Origin: Uranotaenia lowii
Taxonomy: Eukaryota > Arthropoda > Insecta > Diptera > Culicidae
Direction: 5' to 3'
Assembly: GCF_029784155.1 (NCBI RefSeq)
Contig: NC_073693.1
Location: forward strand, 234,860,447 to 234,924,446
Length of the DNA stretch: 64,000 nucleotides
Shown: positions 24,419 through 34,915 of the stretch, piece after piece
How positions within the stretch are numbered: the stretch's first letter is position 1
How the letters are laid out: each line of letters starts with the position of its first letter
Translations under genes and position numbers: made by a program
Notes under the pieces: model-generated
Told to the model about the DNA's origin: nothing
Databases searched by the model: none
Seen by the model: only the letters and a program-made list of their open reading frames with translations

Positions 24419-25279
24419 GGTGTCTCTCACTTTTGCTCTCACTCTTTAACCGTTGGGTAGAATTTAATGAAAATTTGAGTGGATTTAGTTCATAGTGCAT
24501 TGTTTATATTCTGCAAGTTTTAAAGTCCTGTGATCAAAACTCGCGGAAATGGAGTCGAAAGAACAGCTCGTGCGTGATAAAATCTTGCGCATTCATCACG
24601 GGAACAAGGATGTGGCTAAAAAGCTGCACCTAAGCCGAAGCTTTGTCCAGAAGGCCAAAACTAAGGCTGGGCTTCGAACGTTCAAGGTAAAAAAGGCACC
24701 TAATCGCGACGAGAAGCAAAACAAGTTCGCCAAAACCCGTGCCAGGAAGTTGTAAATACCTCACGTGTTGACGAAAGTTGAATGCTGCATCATGGACGAC
24801 GAAACAAATGTGAAGGCCGACTTCAAACAGATCCCCGGCAGCCTGTTTTTCACGGCCAAGGATAAGTTCAGCGTTCCGAGCATATAGTACTCAGAAGATG
24901 TCCAAATTTGGCAAGCCTGGTTTGTGGGTTGGCAAGCCATCTGCAAGTGCGGGAAGCGGAGTGCACCTTTCTTGACCCAGGACACGATGAACGGACAGGT
25001 ATACATGAAAGAGTGCCTCCAGAAGCGGCTGCTTCCTCTCCTGAAGGTTCACAACGTCTCAACAAACTTCTGGCCGGATGTGTCGGATGCCACTACTCCG
25101 AGGACGTGCTGAAGTAGTATGCGAACAATAAGATCAATTTCGTGCCGAAAATTTTCAACCCTCCCAACACTCCGGAGCTCCGCCCCATCGAGAAGTACTG
25201 GGCGATTATGAAGCAGCACCTTCTTAAACGACCAAAGCTAGTGAAGACAGTCGAGGAACTGAAGAAAGTATGGGTTTAA
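24419..25279 (+). mobile_element. DD37E mariner, second family, truncated copy (+)
   Basis: Matches the complete copy at 26409-27689 from the region AACCGTTGGGTA (24449-24460) through the transposase. The left terminal inverted repeat is diverged beyond recognition, and the copy stops at about 25279, before the transposase C terminus and right terminus. Confidence 0.7.
24549..25279 (+). pseudogene. DD37E mariner transposase, second family (+)
   Basis: Starts at an ATG that aligns with the start in the minus-strand copy: MESKEQLVRDKILRIHH, then DVAKKLHLSRSFVQKAKTKA (helix-turn-helix). A stop at 24753 is followed by CCIMDDETNVKADFKQIPG (24782-24840, first catalytic Asp), FVGWQAICKCGKRSAPF, VYMKECLQKRLLPLL, FWPDVSDA where the family has PDLAS, and, after a frameshift, PNTPELRPIEKYWAIMKQHL (25165-25225, catalytic Glu). 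The reconstructed spacing is 37 residues. Truncated at the 3' end and inactive. It differs clearly in wording from the 21.7-23.5 kb element, so it is a separate family. Confidence 0.75.
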
Positions 25280-26282
25280 AGAAATTAATTGACTGCAGAT
25301 CACAGTTACAAATAGCTTGCCATACTAGAACCTGCTGCTCAAATTTTTCCTCAAATTCCTCAAGAAAATGTTGAACTTTTTTTATGGAACTTTGTAAATT
25401 AAAAATGCGTTTCTGATTTCAGCAAATTTGATTTGAAACAGGATATGTTACAACTGAATGAACTGGACTAAAGTTTTCTAAGAAACGGTAACATTTTTCG
25501 TTCATTTATTTCTTATTTTAGAATAGAATCAATCACACGAAAGGGTTGACAAATGATCCCAATTGGCCCCGCCAAATGTGCTCGCGGTCTCCCGCGCAAA
25601 AGTCGTGACACGTGTGCTGCTGCTGCTGCTTTATCATCTCGGAAAAAGTGAACGCCCGAAATTGAATGATACCAGACCAACCAACAGCAATGGAAAAAAA
25701 CCCACGTCCCAAAACGCGCATTCATTGTTCACATTATTGGAATATGCGTAACCCATTATTCTCCAGGAAATCAATTCGTCTGTGTCATCCGAGAGCGAAG
25801 CACTTTGTCTAATATGAAACCGACAGTCATTTGTCACCGGCATGCAGGGGCAGCATATTTGGCAACGGCAGCTACAGCAAAAAGCATCCCTAGGACTACC
25901 GAGCCAATTTTGAAACTTCCTCGTTCGGGACTTTCGAATGTCCTTACCCCTTCTAGTTAGGCTGCTGCAAACGTGTCACAGAACGTGTAGGAGTCATTTC
26001 TTTTCCCTGCATGGAAAAAAAAGGAATGGATGGAAGACCTGACAAAAAAATTGCTGAGTGGGATTCAGAATATAGATGTGTGAGTGTACATTGGACTCCG
26101 CTGTTTTTCTTGGGTTCGTATGAATTTTGCCCAAAAATAACTTTTGGTTTTGGCATCCATAGGATGTAATGAATTTGTCACTTTCTGCTCAGTTTGATTT
26201 TCTAAGTTTATTGAAACATTTTAAAACAACGAATCCTCAAATCCATATATGACATTTTGTTTTTTTTTTACTTCAAACCATA
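25280..26282. other. No recognisable gene
   Basis: Unassigned, with a GCT/GCTG run at 25617-25631. Open frames on both strands around 25513-25843 overlap one another and show no family signature; no splice-supported exon is evident. Confidence 0.4.
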
Positions 26283-26529
26283 ACAGCCGGGTTTTTGCTA
26301 CCGTGAGTGGGCTCGTCCCACTAAAACCACCTTGGGCTTCGTATGCCAAATGTGCTCCTTAGTTTTACCGTATGATACTACATCAAGGGGTAGGTTATGG
26401 GTAGGATATCCACGATGAAATTTCCAAACACAAAATTGATTCGCAGAATTCGAGTTTTCATCTGATTGCCATGAAATTTGAAGGGATTGAAAAATAACTA
26501 TTAAACTTCATTTTACCATTTTACTTTTA

Positions 26530-27552
26530 GTTTATTTACAGTTCATACGCAAATGCCCGCACATTGGCCCTAACCCCGGCCATAAGATTCTGCACAACCT
26601 GTGAATCAACCGATTTTTGCATGTAAACCCATACTTTCTTATGTCTTCGCTAGCTTAGGTCGTTTGAGAAGGTGCTGCTTCATAATCGCCCAGTACTTCT
26701 CGATGGGGCTGAGCTCCGGAGTGTTGGGAGGGTTGAACATATTCGGCACGAAATTGATCTTATTGTCCGCATACCACTTCAGCACGTCCTTGGAGTAGTG
26801 GCATGAGGCCTATTTCATGTACACCTGACCGTTTATCTGGTCCTGGGTCACGAAATGTGCACTCCGCTTCCCTCACGTGCAGATGACTTGCCAAACCAGG
26901 AATTTATTCGCAAATTTGGACATCTTCTAAGTGCGGACATGCTCCGGAACGCTGAACTGTAACTGTACAGATGACTTGCCAAACCAGGAATTTATTCGCA
27001 AATTTGGACATCTTCTGAGTGCGGACATGCTCCGGAACGCTGAACTCATCCTTGGCCGTGAAAAATAGGTTGCCGGGGATCTGTATGAAGTCGGCCTTCA
27101 AATATGTTTCGTCGTCCATGATGCAGCATTCAACTTTCGTCAGCATGTTGAGATACAACTTCCTGGCACGGGTTTTGGCGGACTTGTTCTACTTCTCATC
27201 GCGTTAGGGGCCTTTTTTACCTTGAACGATCGAAAACCAGCCTTAGTTTTGGCCTTGTGGGCAAAACTTCGGCTTAAGTGCAGCTTCTTAGACACATCCC
27301 GAACGAAGGCGTTCGGGTTTCGGTTGAAGGCCCCAAATACGCGGTTGTGATTTTTGGTGTTGTACGGAATATTTTTGCCTTTACTTCTGGACTTAAGATC
27401 GGTGGCCTATCGTTCCACAAACCGCTCGCGACACCGTGGAATTCGCGATTCCCAACGTTTTAGCGACGGTACGATGCGAGGGATCCTTGTTCTCGTGATG
27501 AATGCGCAAGATTTAATCACGCACGAGCTGTTCTTTCGACTCCATTCCCGCG
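26530..27552 (-). pseudogene. DD37E mariner transposase, second family (-)
   Basis: Read leftward. Start ATG at about 27543 (ESKEQLVRD with an early stop in the equivalent of DKILRIHH), a Lys-rich middle, then 27158-26970: MLTKVECCIMDDETYLKADF, FFTAKDEFSVPEHVRTQKM, FLVWQVICT. A 79-bp duplication then shifts the frame. Further left, PPNTPELSPIEKYWAIMKQH (about 26735-26680) holds the catalytic Glu, preceded by ADNKINFVPN. The protein ends near 26530 with RANVRAFAYEL. Stops, a frameshift and the duplication make it inactive. Confidence 0.75.
26880..27046. repeat. 79-bp tandem duplication inside mariner transposase
   Basis: The block beginning CAGATGACTTGCCAAACCAG at 26880-26958 recurs at 26968-27046 with one or two differences, separated by 9 bp. 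The 88-bp offset is not a multiple of three, so it shifts the transposase frame. Confidence 0.9.
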
Positions 27553-28059
27553 AATTTTGATCACAGGACTTTTAAACTTGCAGGATGTAAACAATGCACT
27601 ATGAACTAAATCCACCCAAATTTTAATTTAATAATACCCAACGGTTAAAAAGTTAGAGCAATTTCATAGTGTGGCAATTTCATCGTGGATACGCTTAATA
27701 CATCTCACCCATTTCCTTTTTCCTCTTTCTCATTTCTGGTCTTTCTCCTTTATTCTCTTTCTCCTGTATTCTTTTTCCCCTTTTTTCTCCTTCTCCTTTC
27801 CCTTTTTCTTTTTTTCTTTTCTAGCCAACTTCAGACTGGTACAGAAGACCCCGAGACTGTGCCGATTAAGAAACGCTTTCAAAGTAACTCGCGCCCTTCA
27901 CAGCATCCACTCCCGTAGGATTTCCTACCACAAAGGCACGGCCGATTGAAAACCACCAAGCTAGAATCCCGTCACAGCATTTTAAACCTCACCACACGTA
28001 TGAGTTCAGATTAGGGTTATCCGCTAAGATCGCGTTGGTTTTGAGTTGCGGTGTCATAT

Positions 28060-29002
28060 GAGGCCCAAGACCTTCGTTTAGCTTGTCAAGTTTGGTTGGC
28101 TATCTCGCTCTCTCCGTTCATCATCTTTCCTGATTTGTATTAGAACGCGCATGATTTGCGAAAATTCGTCGACTATAGCACGCCACAACTGTTCGTCGTG
28201 TTACATTTCACTCACAACACTTTCAGCATTCAAATTTTGAAGTTGTTGACCAATTAAAACGACAGGAAAAGATAGCATGTTCTGCCGATTCCTCTGCATC
28301 TACGCATTCCGCGCAATAAGGCTTAAGCTTAAACCGATGAAAGTATTGCTAAAAACAACCATGACCCGAAAGGGATTGCGTCAGGTTGAATTCGACCTCA
28401 TCATACTTCCGATTTACCCTGTCTAAAAAGTCGCGGCATCCGTTGTTCGATGTGTCCCATTGCTCCTACCACTTGAGCATTGACACTGCTCGTTGAACTT
28501 TACGCACTCCTCTAGTAGCTCTTGCTTTGTCACACTCTTTATCTTACACGAGAGTTATGTCGATGGAAATTATGCCCGCGATGACAAAAGCTGCATCTGC
28601 TGATAAGGTCATCTACTCACACGGCTATCAGCCGTGTGCTTCGTAATTTTGATCTGTTGCGTTCTACCTCTATGGCGAAGCACCAGGCCGCTCCTTTGTA
28701 TTGTAGTTTCGACGCTCGCAAGGGACGTGTCACGACCATGACCAATCGATGACTTTTGATGCACTTCCACAAGAGAATTTGACATGCGCACAAAAACTTA
28801 AGCTATTGTCGACCATTACTCTGAGGTATTTTAGCTGTTGTATCGAAGATGTCGTGTGTCCTCCAACAATTATCTCCATGTACGGCACAACTATTTTGTT
28901 GATCACGAGCAGAACTTCAGATATATGGGTAGCTATCTGAAGCTTAAATCTGTCCATCCAGAAGCCAACCCTTTCTACGGACACCGTTGCAAGGTTTTCC
29001 AC
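28060..29002 (-). pseudogene. R1-like ORF2 3' part, copy 2
   Basis: 90 codons are open at 29002-28730 (ATVSVERVGFWMDRFKLQIA through FSCGSASKVIDWS), parallel to 2770-3040 of copy 1. Downstream frames hold ETTIQRSGLVLRHRGRTQQI, equivalent to the IEVERN region of copy 1. The C-terminal Cys/His part follows with stops (GHGCF.QYFHRFKLKPYCAEC near 28370-28300). The catalytic motifs A to C are absent because the copy begins after them. It is non-functional. Confidence 0.7.
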
Positions 29003-29019
29003 CTCCTCGATTATTTGAC

Positions 29020-29705
29020 CTGTTGACCTTCATCTCCTATGTTCACGAAAGTTTTGCTGCTAAGTCTCAAACTGACGCCATTTATACCGATTTGTCAGCA
29101 GCTTTTGATATGGTGAACCACGATATCGCCATTGATAAGCTTTGACGCTTAGGATTCTGCGGACCTTTACTTGGCTGGTTCCGCAATTACCTAACTGGAC
29201 GTAAATTGACAGTTTGCCCTGGAGGTTCTCTCTCCAGCCAGTGCTCAGCCTCCTCCGATGTGCCCCAAGGTAGTCACGTAGGACCGATTATCTTCTTATT
29301 CTGTTTAACTATGTGCTCCCATTCCTCGAAGGCCCGAAACTTTTTTATGCTGATAATCTTAAACAGTGGTGCAACATCAACTGCCTACCTCTGAATCACA
29401 GTAAATGTGCAGTCATCTCTTTCTCACGAAGACGGCAGCCTTTTTGCGCGGAATACTTCTTATGAGATGAGTCTATTGCGCGGGTGGACCACATGAATGA
29501 TCTGGGCGTAATACTCGACCGTAAGCTGGAATTCAAAACACATACGAATTACGTCGTCGATAAAGCTTCTTGAAGCCTTGGATTTATATTTCGAGTGGCC
29601 AAGGACTTCAAGGACATGTACTGCCCGAAGAACGTGTATTGCAGCATAGTTAGATCTAACATCGAATACGCATCAGCTGTCTGGTGCCTTCACTACCAGG
29701 GCCAG
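29020..29705 (+). pseudogene. CR1/jockey-like ORF2 fragment (+)
   Basis: Reverse transcriptase fragment of the same family as 62443-64000. The frame gives LTFISYVHESFAAKSQ, IYTDLSAAFDMVNHDIAIDK (motif A; the canonical AFD is kept here), LGFCGPLLGWFRNYLTGRKL, DVPQGSHVGPIIFLF (motif B), then frameshifts, NHSKCAVISFSRRRQPF, LGVILDRKLEFKTHTNYV and SNIEYASAVW. Motif C is disrupted and there are stops (for example in IDKL.RLGF). Both ends are truncated: it starts mid-RT at about 29022, against R1-like copy 2, and stops at about 29705. Confidence 0.8.
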
Positions 29706-29959
29706 GGCCGGATTAAGATTGTTGTCGGTGTAGAAGATAGTTTCTGGTACATTCAGATAAAAATTGTAAATTAACACTAAACGTACCAGAGGCGATCAAA
29801 TGACGGTTTTTGAACTTTGAACGATGATTACGCCTTATATAATTGTTTTTTCGCAAATTTAACGACAGGACTATTTTTGTTTTGGAAATGCAAGTATTTT
29901 TGCGTTTTTAAATTTTTTTTAAGTGTTACGGTTTTCGAATAACGTATGTGGTATACCTA

Positions 29960-31274
29960 CCCGATCAGGAGAGCATATCAAAATAATAACTCAAGCGTAT
30001 CTCACCAAGATATTTACATTTGATTCAGTTATAATTAAGCACTACAAATTTTCGATTTTAAGTTTCTCCAATCTGAATTATATCTTATTCTGATTGACAG
30101 ACTTGAATGGGGTTGAGCTTATTTTTAATCATCAAGATTTTTTTCGGGTTGTCCTAAACAAAAAAGATTATATCTTATTTTGATATACGTACAACTTTTT
30201 CTGAAACACGGACATCGAAGTCAACGGCCCAAACCGTACGTTTATGATTTTCGCCCAACAGATTCATAAAATTGAATCCAAATTTTTGGGAAACCAAAAA
30301 TGGAGCATGGTTTCCCGATCAGGAGGGAAAAACAAAATAATATCAAGATGAGATATTTTGATATTAATTTTTTTCTATCTTAATGAGTTTTAATTCAGTA
30401 CTCGTAGGATGTTAAAATATCTCAAATTATATCAAAAAATCTATACGATCATAGCTTAATTATATCAGTTTTTGTTATGCTCTTATCAAGATTATATCTG
30501 GTTCAGATAGCATAGTTTGATATTAGGCAGAACAAATCCTATCAAAATTATAACTTATCAAGATATAAATGCTTCGAAAAAATTTCTAGAGGAATCCCAC
30601 ATTATTTGTTGAAACCATGTTCCATTTTTGGTTTCCTAAAATTTGGACTCTTTTTCAAGAATCTGTTGAGCGAAACTCATTAAAGTACGGTTTGGGCCGT
30701 TGACTTCGATGTCCGTGTTTCAGAAAAAGTTGCACGTATATCAAAATAAGATATAATCATTTTATTTAAGGACAATCCGAAAAAAAATCTTTATAATTGA
30801 AAATGAGCTCAACCCCATTCAAGTCTGTCGATCAGAATAAGATATAATTCAGATTGGAGAAAGTTAAATCAAAAATTTTGAGTACTTAATTATAACTGAA
30901 TGAGATGTAAATATCTTGGTGAGATACGTTTGATTTATTATTTTGATATGCTCTCCTGATCGGGTTTAGCAAATAATGTGGTTTATTGACATTCCACTAG
31001 AAAATTTTCTCGAAGCACTCATATCTTGATAAGTTATAATTTTGATAGGTTTTGTTCTGCTCAATATCAAACTATGCTATCTGAACGAGATATAATCTTG
31101 ATAGGAGCATATCTGAAATTGATATAATTTAGCTATGATCGCATAGATTTTTTGATATAATTTGAGATATTTTAACATCCTACGAGTACTGAATAATAAC
31201 TCATTTAGATAGGAAAAATATTAGTATCAAAATATCTCATCTTGATATAATTTAGTTTTTCCCTCCTGATCGGG
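29960..31274. mobile_element. TA-flanked fold-back unit with A-B-A'-B' arrangement
   Basis: Starts CCCGATCAGGAGAGC and ends CCCTCCTGATCGGG, with TA on each side (29958-29959, 31275-31276). Inside are segment A (29960-30313), segment B (30314-30611, itself starting CCCGATCAGGAGGG), inverted A (30612-30964, ending GCTCTCCTGATCGGG) and inverted B (30965-31274). The words are rich in GATATAAT/ATATCTTG. Because the opposite arm of the outer palindrome has an uninterrupted TA at 32867-32868, the whole 1315 bp behaves as one insertion at TA. Confidence 0.8.
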
Positions 31275-31275
31275 T

Positions 31276-32867
31276 ATTCATACCGCGAGCGGTCAAATGA
31301 CGGCAAACACCGTTTTCGCTAAAACTCCCTTGTTTCTCAACCGATTTCTACCAAATTTATAGTTTTGAAAAGCTTATAATTTGACTCAAATATGTTTCTC
31401 AGACAATTTTCAGCTACAATCAATAACTTTGAAGTTATTTACAGTACAAGAAAAATTTTATGAAAAAACATGCTTCAGGAAAAATGTTGTAAATCAGTTA
31501 TTATGTGCTTGAAAAAAATTTCACTTAGTGCCTGAGAAAGCTGAAGTTAGAAGCTATATGTTGCACATATCGAAAAAAAATTTAAAAATTTTCTAAGATC
31601 ATGGCCACAAAAAATGTAAAAAAGTTGTGTAAAACCCGTACTTTTCAATCAATCAACCGCCAAAGCTGTTCCTGTTACAGTAGAAAATTTTGAAAAAGTG
31701 AATTGAAAAGAAGACGTAATTTGTCACATTTTGGCATCTTTAGATTTTTGAAATACGAAGTACATAATTTTTGACGACTTTTCAAAGGTAGCTGTTTTTT
31801 GAACTTTTTATCAATTTGGATTTTCTAAGACAATTCCTACACCTAAGCTCAGCTTTGCACTGGATTTTGAGTACGTTAACGTAAGGTTTAGGCAATAAAA
31901 CTATATGCAAAAGAAAGCTTATTTCATACCGGTTCTAGTGGTATAACTGCATTGGCGGTGCAATGCTTGGCAAAAATATGATAAATAAAACAGTGAACTA
32001 GTTTCTGAATTTTGAGAAGTCAGCACAAATTCTCGCTTGGCAGACGGGCGCAGTGGGTGGTAATATCTTAAAGCTTTTTTGCACACGAAGACGGATGAAA
32101 AGACACGAAAAAACAAACAAGCATTAGCTCAAATTTTCTAGTTTTACTTTCAGAAATATATTTATTATATTTTTGTAAAGCATTGCACCGCCAATGCAGT
32201 TACATCACTAGAACCGGCATGAAATTTGCTTTCTTATGCATATAGTTTTATTGCCTAAACTATACGTTACCTTACTCAAAATCCAGTGCAAAGCTGAATT
32301 TGGGTGTAGGGATTGTCTCAGAAAATCCAGATTCATAAAAAGTTCGCAAAACAACTACCTTTGAAAAGTCGTCAAAAATTATGTATATAGTATTTTAAAA
32401 ATCTAAAGATGCCAAAATGTGAAAAATTACGTCTACTTTTCAATTCACTTTTTCAAAATTTTCTACTGTAACAGGAACAGCTTTGGCGGTTGATTGATTG
32501 AAAAGTACGGGTTTTACACAACTTTTTTACATTTTTTGTGGCCATGATCTTAGAAAATTTTTAAATTTTTTTCCGATATGTGCAACATATAGCTTCTAAC
32601 TTCAGCTTTCTCAGGCACTAAGTGAAATTTTTTTCGAGCACTTAATAACTGATTTACAACATTTTTCCTGAAGCATGTTTTTTCATAAAATTTTTCTTGT
32701 ACTGTAAATAACTTCAAAGTTATTGATTGTAGCTGAAAATCTGAGAAACATATTTGAGTCAAATTATAAGCTTTTCAAAACTATAAATTTGGTAGAAATC
32801 GGTTGAGAAACAAGGGAGTTTTAGCGAAAACGGTGTTTGCCGTCATTTGACCGCTCGCGGTATGAAT
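31276..32867. repeat. 1.6-kb palindrome, arms about 710 bp
   Basis: Left arm landmarks ATTCATACCGCGAGCGG (31276-31292), AACTCCCTTGTTTCTCAACC, CAAAGCTGTTCCTGTTACAG and GCATTGGCGGTGCAATGC (31949-31966) appear inverted on the right: GCATTGCACCGCCAATGC (32180-32197), CTGTAACAGGAACAGCTTTG, GGTTGAGAAACAAGGGAGTT, CCGCTCGCGGTATGAAT (32851-32867). The loop is about 31970-32175. The transcript of either strand would form a very long hairpin. Short open frames in the arms mirror one another and are not genes. Confidence 0.85.
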
Positions 32868-32999
32868 AGGTATATACAAAGTGTCGGTATGTTTAGTGTT
32901 AATAACGTTTGTACATTGCGGAAGAGTTAAGAAATTTTCAAAAAATGAAAACTCTGATGAGCTGCAAAATCCAAAATTTAATTTTAATTTTTTTAATAC

Positions 33000-34340
33000 C
33001 CTTATCACCAACTGAAATTTTCTGATTTAGAAAAATTACCGGATAGATATTTTAAATAATTTTCATTTCATCATTTATCGTCTGGTTTGTGCTTCATCGA
33101 GAAATATTTGCTTAGAGATAATTGGGAAGCATCATGAAGATTTGAAACATATAATACAGAACCCACAAAAATAAATAAAAGAGAAAAATTTAAATTCCAT
33201 GGAGATACAGATATAAGAGTTTAAGAATTCAAGACTTAAAATTAGGTTATATTCAGAACCACAATTCAATGTCTCAAATCAAAATCATATTTCGAATCAA
33301 GTTTTGAGAAACAAAATATGAATTTAACCAATGTAGAAATTGCACCAAATGTGAATTTCAATTTTATGTCTTTGAAACACAAAAAAAAACGTGTTCATGA
33401 AATGTTTATGAATATGATCCTCATCAAACAAAAAAAGTTGATATCAAATTGTTGTTCTAAAATAAAAGTTTCATTAGATGCCCTTAAATCCAAAGGGGTA
33501 TACATAAGTGCAAAAATAATCGAGTGAGAAAAAAATGTCAGAATAGAGATTAAATGTTTTGAAAAACACAAAATCATTAATCATAGAAAAAAGTCAGATA
33601 AGGAATCCAAATGAGTTTAGTACCTACCTGAAACAGAGATCCTGAGTTCTCAAAACTCAGAAAAACTATGAAACTGAACTTCAGTAACTGAACAAACAAC
33701 ACAAGACTTAAAAATATCATTGAATCGAATCTGGATACAGAAAAGATTAAAAACATAGAAATATTCATGTTAGGAGGAGAATCACTAAATAACATTTACA
33801 ACTTAACTATGAGATCCTTTTGATGATAAATTGAAAATGATCATTGGAAAATGATATGCTGAATTCAGGATATTTACTTCAGTAGATGATAAAATTTTGG
33901 TTGAATCAGTTGGAAATGTTTCATGTTTAGAATTTCAAGCCCAAGACAGAAATTGGGAAGCAAATTCAATAAAAAAAATTCTTTACTGTCATCGATTGGT
34001 CCAATTTAGGCAACTACAGTTTTTTTAAAAGATTTCATTTTCAAAAGGAATGAAAAACAGGCGGATAGGCAAGCATCAGATGAGCTTCGTTGAGTTGTGA
34101 GTTTCAACACTTATTCAAAACTTTGCTTGCAAGTTAGTTGCTTCCTGAGCCGATGTCCTTGAGTTCGAGCCCAAGAGTAAACATCGATCACAGTTGAACC
34201 GGATAAGTTTTTCAATAACTGTCACACCATAATCGAAAAAAAAGTTAGTTTGATGTAAATTTTGTGTATTTTAATTGAAGTCTTCATTTGGACCGATACT
34301 TGGTCTGTTGATTGAACAAACTCGCTTGAGTATCTTATTA
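33000..34340. other. No recognisable gene
   Basis: AT-rich sequence with many AAT/ATG words. Open frames at 33318-33527 and 33577-33795 have compositional bias only. Confidence 0.45.
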
Positions 34341-34344
34341 ATTT

Positions 34345-34915
34345 ATCCTGGCTGTCCTCTCAATTCGCCATTCAAATTCAAAATGTCATCTCAGCTCACT
34401 TGAAATTCTTATCAATACGCTCAGGCTGCTCTCTCAACTTACCTTTCAATATTAAGCTGTCCTCTCCACTCGTTTGAAATTCTAATCGATTCGAACAAGC
34501 TATCCTCTCAACTAGCCTTTTAATTTCAAGTAGTCTTCTCAACTCGCTTGATATTTTCCTTTATTGAGACAGTGCTCTCAACTCATCTTAAAATTTTAAA
34601 ATGTCCTCTCAACTCACTTGATATTTTCGTTGATATTTTAAGGCGGTCCTCTCAACTCGTCTATCAATATCATGCTGTTCTCTCAACTCGCTTGAAGCTC
34701 TTATCAACTAATTTTTGCTGTTCTCTCAACTTTCCTTTCAATTTTTAGCTGTCCACTAAACTCTTTTGAAATTCTTTTCAACAAGTTCACGCTGTCATCT
34801 CAATTCGCTTTTCAACTTCTAGCTGTCCTCTAAACTCGCTTGAAAATCTTATCAATATATTCAGGCTGTCCTCTAAACTCTCCTATTAACTTCAAGCTAT
34901 TCTATCAACTCGCAT
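34345..34915. repeat. Degenerate minisatellite built on TCCTCTCAACTCGCTTGAA
   Basis: About twelve occurrences of (T)CCTCTCAACTCGC or close variants alternate with CTTTCAATT-type and TTGAAATTCTTATCAA-type linkers, at roughly 45-50 bp spacing and a higher-order spacing of about 95 bp. Units are diverged. No strand-specific coding potential. Confidence 0.7.

Larger units (their letters stand above)
26409..27689 (-). mobile_element. DD37E mariner, second family, complete 1281-bp copy with TA TSD
   Basis: Both ends are visible. TCCACGATGAAATTTCC starts at 26409, and its complement GGCAATTTCATCGTGGA ends at 27689. TA flanks both sides (26407-26408 and 27690-27691). The length is typical of mariner elements. 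It sits in the 3' tail of R1-like copy 2; copy 1 shows the empty site with a single TA at 4189-4190. It carries the transposase remnant and an internal 79-bp duplication. Confidence 0.85.
26283..29012 (-). mobile_element. R1-like retrotransposon, copy 2, 5'-truncated
   Basis: The 3' half of the copy 1 family on the minus strand. RT/thumb region 29000-28750 (KLQIATHISEVLLVINK, QLKYLRVMVDNSLSFCAHV), the ILRYG and Cys-rich C-terminal region 28720-28060, the purine-rich tail 27690-27840 (seen as CTTTCTCC) and the terminal block 26283-26400. It is interrupted by a 1281-bp mariner at 26409-27689 and cut at its 5' side near 29012, where a CR1/jockey-like fragment begins. Confidence 0.75.
29777..32902. 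mobile_element. Outer fold-back element of a nested cluster
   Basis: Ends are TTAACACTAAACGTACC (29777-29793) and the inverted GGTATGTTTAGTGTTAA (32888-32904). Both are followed inward by ATCAAATGACGG or its complement CCGTCATTTGA, and by a long palindrome (31276-32867). The left arm is split by a second fold-back unit at 29960-31274. The left arm also carries about 145 bp not matched on the right. No coding frames of substance. Confidence 0.7.
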
